Shown here one piece after another: positions 32,576-40,785 of a stretch of DNA of 57,860 nucleotides. The notes under the pieces were generated by a model. That model was not told the origin of the DNA. It made no database searches and was given only the letters and a program-made list of their open reading frames with translations. The DNA is from PFJX01 sp031426735 (GTDB lineage Bacteria; Pseudomonadota; Gammaproteobacteria; Burkholderiales; Thiobacillaceae), in the NCBI GenBank assembly GCA_031426735.1, contig JASJPK010000081.1:1-57860 (forward strand), read 5' to 3'. Each line of letters opens with the position of its first letter. Within the stretch, counting starts at the first letter, position 1. Position numbers and translations under genes: made by a program.

Positions 32576-34732
32576 ATGAGCCATACCACCGCATTGCTGT
32601 CCACCAACTGGTATCGCGTCGCGCATCTGCGCCCGCGCCTGCGCGGCCATGTTCGCATTCACCGCCATGCCTACCGGGGTGAAGTCTGGTATGTCATGGA
32701 AGACCGGGTGGCGGGCAAATATCACCGTTTCAACCCGGCGTCGCATCGGGTGATCAGCCTGATGGATGGCAAGCGCGACTTGGCCGCCGTGTGGAAACGA
32801 TTGACCGATCAACTGGCCGACGACACGCCGGCGCAAGAGGAGGTGATCAAACTGCTCGGCCAGTTGCACGCCGCCGACCTGATCCAGTGCGATGTCGACC
32901 CGGATGTGGCGGAACTGTTCGAACGCGGCAACAAGGAGAAGCGGCGCAAGTTCATGGGACGTTTCATGAACCCGATCTCGCTGCGTTTCCCGCTCTGGGA
33001 TCCGGATCGCGTGCTGGAAAAGATGATCGGCTGGCTGCGTCCGCTGACCGGGATCCGCGGCCTTGCGCTCTGGCTGGCCGCGGTATTGCCGGCGTTGGCG
33101 CTGGCGCCGCTGTACTGGCCCGATCTGACCGAGAATTTCGGCGAACAGATGCTGGCCTTCGACAACCTGCTGATCATGGCGGTCGCGTTTCCGCTGATCA
33201 AAACCTGTCACGAGTTCGGGCATGGCCTGGCGACGCGGGCGCGCGGCGGCGAAGTGCATGAGATGGGCATCATGCTGCTGGTGTTTTTTCCGATTCCCTA
33301 TGTCGAGGCGTCTAGCTCATCCGCTTTCGTCAAGAAGACGGATCGCATGCTGGTCGGCGCGGCAGGCATGCTGGCCGAATTGTTCGTCGCTGCGCTGGCG
33401 TTCTACCTCTGGATACTGCTCGAACCGGGCCTGGCGCGATCCCTGACCTATAACGTCATCGTCCTGGCCAGCGTCACCACTTTGCTGTTCAACGCGAATC
33501 CGCTGCTGCGATACGACGGCTATTACGTGCTGGCCGACTGGGTCGAGATTCCCAACCTGGGCACCCGCGCCAACAAGCATTGGCAATATCTGGCCGAGCG
33601 TTATCTGTTCGGCGTCAAACAGAGCGAACCGCCGCCGGCGACGCCCGGCGAAGTGCGCTGGTTCCTGAGCTATGCGCCGCTGGCGTTGGCCTACCGGATG
33701 TTTGTGCTGTTCGGCATCGCCATCTTCGTCGCCCAGCAATATTTTTTCCTCGGCGTGCTGCTGGCGCTGTGGGGCATGATCGCCAGCCTCGGCGTGCCCC
33801 TCTACAAAGGCCTTGCCGCGGTCATGCACGGCCCGCAATACGCGGCGCGTGCGGGGCGCGTGCGTCTGGTGCTGGCCGGCGGCGTGCTGGGCTTGCTGCT
33901 GTTGTTGTTCGTGCTGCCATTGCCGCGCCATAGCGAGGCGGAAGGCGTCATCTGGTTGCCGGAGCAGGCCATTCTGCGTGCCGGCGGCAACGGTTTCATC
34001 AGCGTAGTGGAGGCGGCCTCCGGCCAGGCGCTGACGCGCGGCCAGGTGGTGGCGCAAAGCCATGAACCGGCACTGACCTCCAGCATCGCGGCGCAACAGG
34101 CCAAGCTCGAAGAAGCGCGCGCCCGATACGACGCCGCCTGGGGCGTCAATCCGGCGCAAGCCGGTCAACTGGAAGAGGATATGCGGCACGAACAGGCGGT
34201 ACTCGATCGCATGCTCGACGAGGCGGCCGAACTCACGTTGCGTGCCAAGGCGAACGGTGTACTGCTGATCGAGCAACCGGCGGACATGCCCGGGCGCTTC
34301 TTGAAGAAGGGCGAGGTCGTCGGTTATGTGGTCGGCGAATACACCCCGCTGGTGCGGGTGGTGGTGGCGCAGTCGCAGGTCGATCTGGTCCGCTTGGCCA
34401 CGCGCGGCGTGGAGATACGGATGCCGCAGGACATGGCGGCGATCCGCTCGGCGCGTCTGGTGCGCGAAGTGCCCAAGGCCGGCAAGGCGTTGCCCAGCGC
34501 GGCGCTGGGGCAGAGCGGTGGCGGCGCGATCGTGATGGACCCGAGCGACGAGAAGGGCGCCACGGCGCTGGAATCGTTGTTCGAATTCGAACTGAGCTTG
34601 CCCGCCGACGTTCTTCCCGCGGCCTACCTCGGCAGCCGCGTGTACGTGCGCTTCGAACATCCGCCGGAACCGGTCGGCATCCGCATCTGGCAGGCACTGC
34701 GCCGACTCTTCCTGTCGCATTTCCATGTCTGA
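32576..34732 (+). CDS. PqqD-like/M50 membrane metalloprotease/HlyD fusion protein
   Basis: This 718-residue protein has three parts. Residues about 35-110 resemble PqqD, a peptide-binding (RRE-type) fold (YHRFNPASHRVISLMDGKRD). Residues about 160-430 form a membrane region with the zinc site HEFGH (212-216) and the distal NANPLLRYDGYYVLAD (Asp314 as third ligand) of M50 site-2 proteases. Residues about 440-718, after a last helix, form a HlyD-like periplasmic adaptor (ILRAGGNGFISVV ... LRAKANGVLLI). Such M50-HlyD proteins accompany some peptide export or modification systems. The last 8 bases overlap the SecA-like gene. Confidence 0.85.
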   Translation: MSHTTALLSTNWYRVAHLRPRLRGHVRIHRHAYRGEVWYVMEDRVAGKYHRFNPASHRVISLMDGKRDLAAVWKRLTDQLADDTPAQEEVIKLLGQLHAADLIQCDVDPDVAELFERGNKEKRRKFMGRFMNPISLRFPLWDPDRVLEKMIGWLRPLTGIRGLALWLAAVLPALALAPLYWPDLTENFGEQMLAFDNLLIMAVAFPLIKTCHEFGHGLATRARGGEVHEMGIMLLVFFPIPYVEASSSSAFVKKTDRMLVGAAGMLAELFVAALAFYLWILLEPGLARSLTYNVIVLASVTTLLFNANPLLRYDGYYVLADWVEIPNLGTRANKHWQYLAERYLFGVKQSEPPPATPGEVRWFLSYAPLALAYRMFVLFGIAIFVAQQYFFLGVLLALWGMIASLGVPLYKGLAAVMHGPQYAARAGRVRLVLAGGVLGLLLLLFVLPLPRHSEAEGVIWLPEQAILRAGGNGFISVVEAASGQALTRGQVVAQSHEPALTSSIAAQQAKLEEARARYDAAWGVNPAQAGQLEEDMRHEQAVLDRMLDEAAELTLRAKANGVLLIEQPADMPGRFLKKGEVVGYVVGEYTPLVRVVVAQSQVDLVRLATRGVEIRMPQDMAAIRSARLVREVPKAGKALPSAALGQSGGGAIVMDPSDEKGATALESLFEFELSLPADVLPAAYLGSRVYVRFEHPPEPVGIRIWQALRRLFLSHFHV

Positions 34733-36695
34733 TCGGGCCGGCATCAAGCTCGCGCACGGCGTTTACCCGGAACGGCCGGATCGCAAGGAAAACGCCCTCG
34801 ATAGCTGGACGCGCAACGCTGCCGGCGGTGTCTGGCACCGGTTGCGGCCGTTCAAGTCGCGCCTGGCCGAACTGGCGCGCGCCGCCGGCGGCCTCGCCGA
34901 CGCGGTGGCTGTGCTCGACGACGACGCGATCCGGCGCGAAATGCGCGGCGTCGCCCGCGCCGCGCTGGACAACCCCACCGATGCCGCACGTGCCTTCGCG
35001 CTGGTACGCGAGGCGAGCCGGCGCAGCCTGGGGCTGACCCCGTTCGCCGTGCAACTGATGGGCGCGGCGGCATTGTTCGCCGGCAAGCTGTCGGAAATGC
35101 AGACCGGCGAAGGCAAGACGCTGACTGCCGCGCTGGCCGCCTGCATCGCCGGGGTGGCTGGCCTGCCGGTGCATGTGGTGACGGTGAACGACTATCTGGC
35201 TCAGCGCGATGCCGACGAAATGCGGCCGTTGTTTGCCTTCTTCGGCTTGTCCATCGGCGTCATCGTTACCGGCCTCAGCCTGGAGGCGCGCGCCCAGGCC
35301 TACGCTTGCCATGTCACTTACTGCACCAACAAGGAACTGGTGTTCGATTACCTGAAGGATCGGGTCACCGCCGGTGGCCGCGCCAGCCGTGCCCAGATCC
35401 GCATCCGCGCCCACTTGGGCGACCAGAAGAAGACTGGCCTGTTGCTGCGCGGCCTGCATTTCGCCATCGTCGACGAGGCCGACAGCATTCTGATCGACGA
35501 GGCGCGCACGCCGCTGATCCTGGCCGAGAAAGGCGACAGCGCCGGCGATCCGCGGGTTTATGCCGAAGCGCTCGATCTGGCGCGCGGGCTGCAAGCCGGC
35601 ACCGATTTCGAGCTGCTGATCGCGCGGCGCGAGCTGCATCTGACCCATGCCGGCAAGGCCACCCTGGCGGAACGTTGCGCCGGACTGGGCGCCGCCTGGA
35701 CCGCTGCGCACGCGCGCGAACATCTGGTCGTGCAGGCGTTGCGTGCGCTCTACCTGTTTCAGCGCGACCAGCAATATCTGGTAGCCGACGACAAGGTACA
35801 CATCGTCGACGAATACACCGGCCGCATCCTGCCCGGGCGCACCTGGGAACAGGGGCTGCACCAGCTGATCGAGAGCAAGGAAGGTTGCCCGCTGTCGGAA
35901 CAGAACCGCACGCTGGCGCGCATCACCTATCAGCGCTTTTTCCGGCGCTATCTGCGTTTGTCCGGCATGACCGGCACGGCGCATGAGGTGCGTGCCGAGA
36001 TCTGGGCGGTGTACGGCCTGGAAACGGTGGCGATTCCGACCAACCGGCCCTGCGTGCGCGCTTATCTGCCGACCCGTTGCTGCCTCGACGAGGCGGAGAA
36101 ATGGCGCTGCGTGGCGCTGGAAGCCAGTCGCGTGCTGGCGAGCGGTCGGCCGGTGCTGATCGGTTCGCGTTCGGTGGAGGCGTCCGAACATCTAGCCGCG
36201 GCGCTGGTCGCCGCCGACATCGCGCATCGCGTGTTGAATGCCCGCCAGGATGCCGACGAAGCCCAGGTCGTCGCCGCGGCCGGCCAGCCCGGTGTGGTCA
36301 CGGTCGCCACCAATATGGCCGGGCGCGGCACCGATATCCACCTTGGCCCGATGGTTGCCGAAAAGGGCGGCTTGCACGTCATCCTGACCGAATATCACGA
36401 TTCCTCGCGCATCGACCGTCAGTTGTTCGGTCGTTGCGCGCGCCAGGGCGATCCGGGCAGCGCGGTGGCCATCGTCGCCCTCGACGATGCCTTGTTGCGC
36501 GAACAGGGTGGCCTGTTGCATCGCATCCTGCGGCAGTTCTCGCCGCCGAGCGGTCCGCCCCCATTCTGGGTCGAACGCTTGCGCCGGCATGGCCAGCGCA
36601 AGGCGGAGGCGGCCAACGCACGCACCCGGCGCGATACGCTGAAGCAGGACCGTAATCTCGATACCATGTTGGCCTTCGCCGGTAACCAGATATGA
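34725..36695 (+). CDS. SecA-like translocation ATPase lacking the C-terminal half
   Basis: This 656-residue protein is clearly a SecA homologue. It has MQTGEGKTL (125-133), DEADSILIDEARTPL, the preprotein-binding region, VDEYTGRI, SGMTGTAHE, TNMAGRGTDI and the GRCARQGDPGSA end of motor domain 2. It stops about 75 residues later, so the helical wing, most of the scaffold and the zinc-binding tail of the 900-residue housekeeping SecA are missing. The housekeeping secA is expected elsewhere. It lies between an M50-HlyD gene (8-base overlap) and a HlyD gene (ATGA overlap), which suggests a dedicated export motor. Whether it works with SecYEG is unknown. Confidence 0.9.
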   Translation: MSDRAGIKLAHGVYPERPDRKENALDSWTRNAAGGVWHRLRPFKSRLAELARAAGGLADAVAVLDDDAIRREMRGVARAALDNPTDAARAFALVREASRRSLGLTPFAVQLMGAAALFAGKLSEMQTGEGKTLTAALAACIAGVAGLPVHVVTVNDYLAQRDADEMRPLFAFFGLSIGVIVTGLSLEARAQAYACHVTYCTNKELVFDYLKDRVTAGGRASRAQIRIRAHLGDQKKTGLLLRGLHFAIVDEADSILIDEARTPLILAEKGDSAGDPRVYAEALDLARGLQAGTDFELLIARRELHLTHAGKATLAERCAGLGAAWTAAHAREHLVVQALRALYLFQRDQQYLVADDKVHIVDEYTGRILPGRTWEQGLHQLIESKEGCPLSEQNRTLARITYQRFFRRYLRLSGMTGTAHEVRAEIWAVYGLETVAIPTNRPCVRAYLPTRCCLDEAEKWRCVALEASRVLASGRPVLIGSRSVEASEHLAAALVAADIAHRVLNARQDADEAQVVAAAGQPGVVTVATNMAGRGTDIHLGPMVAEKGGLHVILTEYHDSSRIDRQLFGRCARQGDPGSAVAIVALDDALLREQGGLLHRILRQFSPPSGPPPFWVERLRRHGQRKAEAANARTRRDTLKQDRNLDTMLAFAGNQI

Positions 36696-37501
36696 CGATG
36701 AAAAGCGCAGTTCTCCTTGCCAGTATTGTCTTCACCGCCGACGCGCTCGCGTCGCCGGGCGAGTATCAGTGCCTGATCGAGCCGTATCAGAAGATCGAAG
36801 TGCGCAGTCCGGTCGAGGCGTTGATCGAGACGATCCATGTTGAACGCGGCAGCGTGGTGAAGAAAGGCCAGGCGCTGGTCAGGCTCGACTCCGGCGTCGA
36901 ACAGGCGGCGCTGGCCTCGGCACGCTATCGGGCGATCATGGAAGGACAGGTGAAATCGTCCGAGGCGCGCCTGAATTACGCGCGCGACAAGCATCGCCGC
37001 CGCAACGAACTGCATCAACAGAACTTCATCTCGGCGCAGGATCGCGACGATGCCTATGCCGAAATGCGTGTCGCCGAGGCCGAGTTGATCGAGGCGAAGG
37101 ACAACCGCGAACTGTCCGCGCTGGAAACCAAACGGCTCGATGAATTGCTGCGCCAGCGCACGCTGACCAGTCCGTTCAACGGCGTCGTGACCGAGTTGAT
37201 GCAACATCCGGGCGAACTGGCGCAAACCGGCGAGGGCGCCCGCGCGATTCTGAAAATGGCGCAAATCCACCCATTGCGGGTCGAGGTGGTGTTGCCGGTC
37301 AGCCTGTACGGCAGCGTCAAGACCGGCACGCGTGCCGAGGTGGAAGCGGAATCGCCGATCAAGGGCCGCTACAAGGCCAGCGTGAAAATTGTCGACAAGG
37401 TGGTCGATTCCGCCAGCGGCACGTTCGGCGTGCGACTGGAATTACCCAACCCCGCCGGCAATATTCCGGCCGGGGTGAAGTGTCGCGTGCGTTTCCAGTA
37501 G
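36692..37501 (+). CDS. Periplasmic adaptor (HlyD/RND membrane fusion) protein
   Basis: This 269-residue protein has a signal peptide (cleavage near ALA, about residue 20), a biotinyl-lipoyl domain (VRSPVEALIETIHVERGSVVKKGQ), a coiled-coil hairpin (about 70-150), the second lipoyl half (LTSPFNGVVTEL) and a beta-barrel. It is the simplest of three HlyD-type adaptors in the operon and lacks a membrane helix or lipobox. The ATG overlaps the SecA-like stop; a second ATG is 6 bases later. No outer-membrane TolC-like gene follows. Confidence 0.88.
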   Translation: MTMKSAVLLASIVFTADALASPGEYQCLIEPYQKIEVRSPVEALIETIHVERGSVVKKGQALVRLDSGVEQAALASARYRAIMEGQVKSSEARLNYARDKHRRRNELHQQNFISAQDRDDAYAEMRVAEAELIEAKDNRELSALETKRLDELLRQRTLTSPFNGVVTELMQHPGELAQTGEGARAILKMAQIHPLRVEVVLPVSLYGSVKTGTRAEVEAESPIKGRYKASVKIVDKVVDSASGTFGVRLELPNPAGNIPAGVKCRVRFQ

Positions 37502-37519
37502 GGAATCGTCGGGCGCAGT

Positions 37520-38275
37520 TCAGCGTTCGGTCAGCGCGCGGTAGGCATGCCAGCTGGCATGTCCCAGAATCGGGAAGATCACGGCCAGACCGATGAAGTT
37601 GGTGACAAAGCCGAGGGCGACCAGCCCGGCGATGAGCGACGCCCAGAGCAGCATCGCCAGCGGGTTCAGACGGACGACATAGAGACTGCTGGCGCAGGCG
37701 GTGACGATATCCACCGGGCGATCCATCAGCATCGGCAACGAGATTACGCTGAGCGCGAAAGTGGCGGCGGCGATCAGGGCGCCGACTGCGACGAAGGCAA
37801 CCAGAAACGCCATGTTTTCGCTCGAGAACAGCCAGCCCAGGCTGGCATCGGGTACGTGCCCCGAACCCAGGTACATTCCGGTCAAGATCGCGCTCAAACG
37901 TTCCCAAACGCTGAAGATGAACATCAGCATCGCTGCGAACAGGCCGATCGAAGCGATGTTCTCACGTGGCGACGCCCCTTCGAGGTCGCCTTCGCGGCGC
38001 CGCGACAGTTCGTAGAACCCGATCGCGAGGAACGGCGACATCAGCAGGAAGCCTGTGGTCAGGGTCAGGGCGGTGTGCAAATGCGACCAGGCGAAGTGGG
38101 TGAGCAGATAGCCCAGCAGCGCGAAAACAAGGCCGACTGCCAGGGAAGTCATCCAGACGTGTCTGAAGTCTTCCCAGCCGGACCTGAGCCAGGTCAAAGG
38201 TTGCCACCATTCGACCTTGTGCAGACAGGGCAGATCGATGTGCTTGCTGGTGGGGCATACGGTTGTGGTTGCCAT
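37520..38275 (-). CDS. DUF2189-like integral membrane protein
   Basis: This 251-residue protein has a short cytoplasmic N-terminus (VEWWQPLTWLRSGWEDFRHV) and about six membrane helices, as in the DUF2189 family found beside respiratory genes. Its function is unknown. The ATG at 38275 has GGAGGAG 7 bases upstream and is preferred over one 24 bases earlier. It converges with the export-like operon, with only 18 bases between the stops. Confidence 0.75.
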   Translation of the reverse strand: MATTTVCPTSKHIDLPCLHKVEWWQPLTWLRSGWEDFRHVWMTSLAVGLVFALLGYLLTHFAWSHLHTALTLTTGFLLMSPFLAIGFYELSRRREGDLEGASPRENIASIGLFAAMLMFIFSVWERLSAILTGMYLGSGHVPDASLGWLFSSENMAFLVAFVAVGALIAAATFALSVISLPMLMDRPVDIVTACASSLYVVRLNPLAMLLWASLIAGLVALGFVTNFIGLAVIFPILGHASWHAYRALTER

Positions 38276-38406
38276 GTCCGGACTCCTCCGATTGATCACT
38301 TTGCCGATTAAAGCTTAGTAAATAACTCGGGTATTGGGCATCTCGCCCGACGAAAGAGTTCCATTGAGCGGCAAGAGGCTGCAGCGCGCCTTGCGGGTCA
38401 GTGCTT

Positions 38407-38862
38407 TCAGCGCAGCAATGCGAACAGCGCGACGATCAGCGCAAGAAGCGCGACAGCGCTCATGGCCCGTTCACGCCGCCGGGTACCGGCGCGCAAATTT
38501 TCCATCTCCGCGACGCGGCCTTGCAGCGCGGCCGCTACACCTTCCTGGCGGGTGATCTGGGCTTGCGCCTGACTGCTCATGCTTTCGCAGCGCGCCAGGG
38601 TGTCCTGCAGTGCGGTCAGGCGCTGCGCCAGATCCGCCTCGCCGGCGTCGAGTGCCGTGATGGTCTTTTCAACCTGCGCGGCGAGTCCCTTGACCGCTTC
38701 GGCGTTGGCGGTGACCGCTGCCTGCAGCTCGGCAATTTGCCGGGAAACCAGTTCGGCAGAAGCCTCCTGCCCCTTGCGGCCGGTAAAGACCGGAAGCGCT
38801 GCCGCCACGATATTGCCGACGTAGGGCAGCGCAGCCTTGAGAACGGGAAGCCAGGCGGCCAT
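38407..38862 (-). CDS. Coiled-coil protein with hydrophobic ends
   Basis: I do not recognise this 151-residue protein. It has an amphipathic N-terminus (residues 1-26, AALPYVGNIVAAALPVF), a long Ala/Glu/Gln-rich heptad region (about 35-120), a basic turn (GTRRRERAM) and a C-terminal membrane helix (ALLALIVALFALL). It is probably a tail-anchored membrane coiled coil. It follows a 35-codon gene by 12 bases. Confidence 0.65.
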   Translation of the reverse strand: MAAWLPVLKAALPYVGNIVAAALPVFTGRKGQEASAELVSRQIAELQAAVTANAEAVKGLAAQVEKTITALDAGEADLAQRLTALQDTLARCESMSSQAQAQITRQEGVAAALQGRVAEMENLRAGTRRRERAMSAVALLALIVALFALLR

Positions 38863-38874
38863 GGAACAGTCGGC

Positions 38875-38982
38875 TTACTGCCGCTGCTTCTCTTCCTTCT
38901 TGATCTTTTTCGCTTCCTTCTTTTCCTTCATGGTCTTGGCGGGTTCTTTCTTCGCTGTTTTCTTGCTCTCTTGGCCTTTCAT
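38875..38982 (-). CDS. Small Lys/Glu-rich protein (35 residues)
   Basis: An ATG at 38982 with AGGAG 7 bases upstream opens a 35-codon frame made almost wholly of Lys, Glu, Ala and Gln (MKGQESKKTAKKEP start, KEEKQRQ end). The biased composition gives a strongly charged helix. It probably forms one unit with the coiled-coil gene that follows. No function can be assigned. Confidence 0.55.
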   Translation of the reverse strand: MKGQESKKTAKKEPAKTMKEKKEAKKIKKEEKQRQ

Positions 38983-39125
38983 GTTCGGCTCCTGGGGTTT
39001 CGGCCTGACGGCCTGGTGGCTGGGGTGATTCGGTCGTGTCCGACCTCCCCCGATGATAGGCGCGGATATCCGATCGGGGGGCGGAATTTACCGGCAAGGC
39101 CTGGCGGTTCGACGCAATGCGTCCG

Positions 39126-39168
39126 CTGAAGTTGGACCGTAATCTCGTTACCATGTCGGCCTTTGCCG
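39126..39168 (+). repeat. Diverged copy of the 3' end of the SecA-like gene
   Basis: These 43 bases match 36639-36681, the end of the SecA-like gene, at 38 positions (shared core GGACCGTAATCTCG). In the same frame they read LKLDRNLVTMSAFADNQ against LKQDRNLDTMLAFAGNQ. The copy has no open gene around it and lies just upstream of the methionine gamma-lyase gene. Confidence 0.7.
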
Positions 39169-39198
39169 ACAATCAACATTCGACGATCGATCCACACG

Positions 39199-40398
39199 AT
39201 GAAATCCGATTCCGCCTCCGAAAAACTGGGCTTCTCCACCCGCGCCATCCATCTTGGTCATGATCCGGCCACCTGCGCCGGCGCGCTGGTGCCGCCGGTC
39301 TACCTGACTTCCACGTTCGCATTCGAAAATACCGAAGTCGGCATGCAACGCTTCGCCGGCGAGAATCCCGGCTACATCTATTCCCGCGTCGGCAATCCCA
39401 CCGTGGCGCTGCTGGAAAACCGCCTGGCCAGTCTGGAAGGCGGCGAAGCGGCGTTATGCACGTCATCCGGCATGGGCGCGATCACTTCGGCGATCTACAG
39501 CCTGCTGCAGGCCGGCGATGAAATCGTCGCCGACCGGACTTTGTACGGCTGCACCTTCGGCTTCTTCCGGCATGGTCTGGCCGGCCTCGGCATTACCGTG
39601 AAGCACGTCGACATGACCCGGCCGGAGGCAGTGGCCGCCGCCATCACGCCGCGCACCCGCTTGCTGTATTGCGAATCGCCGGCCAATCCGAACATGCGCC
39701 TGATCGACCTCGCCGCGATCGCCGGCCTCGGCCAGGCGCACGGCATCCCGCTGATGGTCGACAACACCTATTGCACGCCGTATCTGCAGCGTCCACTCGA
39801 ATTCGGAGCGACCTATGTGGTGCACTCCGCCACCAAGTATCTGGGCGGCCATGGCGACTTGCTGGCCGGCGCGGTGATCGGGCCGGCGGAGGCGATCAAC
39901 CGCATGCGCTTCTTCGGCGTCAAGGAAATGACCGGCGCGGTGATGTCGGCCTTCGATGCGTTTCTGGTGCTGCGCGGCCTCAAGACCCTGGCGCTGCGCA
40001 TGCGCGCGCATAGCGCCAGTGCGCAGGCGTTGGCCGAGTTCCTGGCCGGTCATCCGGCGGTGGCGAAGGTGGATTACCCCGGTCTGCCCAGCTTCCCGCA
40101 ATACGAACTGGCCCAACGCCAGATGCTGTTGCCGGGCGGCATGATCGCGCTGCATCTGCACGGCGGTTTCGCGGCCGGTCGGCGCTTCATGGATGCGCTG
40201 CAACTGTGCACCCGTGCGGTCAGCCTGGGCGATGCGGAAACGCTGGTGCAGCATCCCGCTTCGATGACGCATTCGACCTACACGCCGGAAGAACAGGCCG
40301 AACACGGCATCAGCCCGGGCTTGGTGCGCCTGTCGGTCGGGCTGGAAGATGTGGCCGATATTCGCGCCGATCTGGCGCAGGCGCTGGCTGGATTGTGA
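39199..40398 (+). CDS. mgl: Methionine gamma-lyase
   Basis: This 399-residue PLP enzyme of the Cys/Met metabolism family splits methionine to methanethiol, 2-oxobutyrate and ammonia. The PLP lysine is Lys213 in SATKYLGGHGD, Asp188 pairs with the pyridine nitrogen, and YSRVGNPT is present. TLYGCTF has Tyr116 and Cys118, the cysteine that marks methionine gamma-lyase over cystathionine gamma-lyase. The ATG at 39199 fits the family; a TTG 36 bases earlier is possible but has no ribosome-binding site. It has its own unit, closed by a MITE-like repeat. Confidence 0.88.
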   Translation: MKSDSASEKLGFSTRAIHLGHDPATCAGALVPPVYLTSTFAFENTEVGMQRFAGENPGYIYSRVGNPTVALLENRLASLEGGEAALCTSSGMGAITSAIYSLLQAGDEIVADRTLYGCTFGFFRHGLAGLGITVKHVDMTRPEAVAAAITPRTRLLYCESPANPNMRLIDLAAIAGLGQAHGIPLMVDNTYCTPYLQRPLEFGATYVVHSATKYLGGHGDLLAGAVIGPAEAINRMRFFGVKEMTGAVMSAFDAFLVLRGLKTLALRMRAHSASAQALAEFLAGHPAVAKVDYPGLPSFPQYELAQRQMLLPGGMIALHLHGGFAAGRRFMDALQLCTRAVSLGDAETLVQHPASMTHSTYTPEEQAEHGISPGLVRLSVGLEDVADIRADLAQALAGL

Positions 40399-40401
40399 CG
40401 C

Positions 40402-40579
40402 CTTAGCAGGGTGTTGAAAAACACACCGTCACCCCGCCCCGGATACCCCCATTCCGGGGTGACGACCAGGCCGGGGTCCAGTGCGGCGTGGTCAATAAAA
40501 TCAACAGCTTCTGGATACCGACATGCGCCGGTATGACGGATTTGTTGAGGCTTTTCGCGTTTTTCAACAACCTGTTTAG
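40402..40579. repeat. MITE-like element with terminal inverted repeats
   Basis: About 178 bases are bounded by imperfect inverted ends, CAGGGTGTTGAAAAAC on the left and the complement of CAGGTTGTTGAAAAAC on the right. Inside are a CACCCCG...CGGGGTG hairpin and the palindrome ATACCG-ACATGCGC-CGGTAT (40515-40534), which has the plan of the REP unit at 10453. It has no coding capacity. It fills the gap between the lyase gene and the HMA gene, and its right end supplies the TAA stop of the latter. Confidence 0.75.
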
Positions 40580-40785
40580 GCGGCGATGCCGTAGCCGCCG
40601 TCTTCGATGGCGGCGCGGATCGCGGCGACATCGGCCTGGGCTGGGTCGTGCTTGACTTCGACGCGGCCGCTGGCGAGGTCGACTTCGACGCCGGCGATGC
40701 CGGGTAGGGCGCTCACCAGATTTTTCACGCTGTTGACACAGCCCATGCAGCTCATGCCGGTTACGGTCAGGGTCAGGGTATTCAT
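40576..40785 (-). CDS. HMA-domain metal-binding protein (CopZ-like)
   Basis: This 69-residue single HMA domain has the Cu(I)-binding GMSCMGC (Cys13, Cys16), the ferredoxin-like beta-alpha-beta pattern and a Tyr near the C-terminus (GGYGI). It acts as a copper chaperone or as part of copper handling. Its start overlaps the flgN stop by 4 bases and its stop lies in the MITE end. A link with the copper-dependent NosZ of this window is possible but not shown. Confidence 0.88.
   Translation of the reverse strand: MNTLTLTVTGMSCMGCVNSVKNLVSALPGIAGVEVDLASGRVEVKHDPAQADVAAIRAAIEDGGYGIAA

Noticed and set aside
34233..36191. Long minus-strand open frame across the M50 and SecA-like genes
   Set aside because: It is antisense to two genes with complete domain motifs and has a low-complexity Arg/Gly/Gln-rich product typical of GC-rich shadows.
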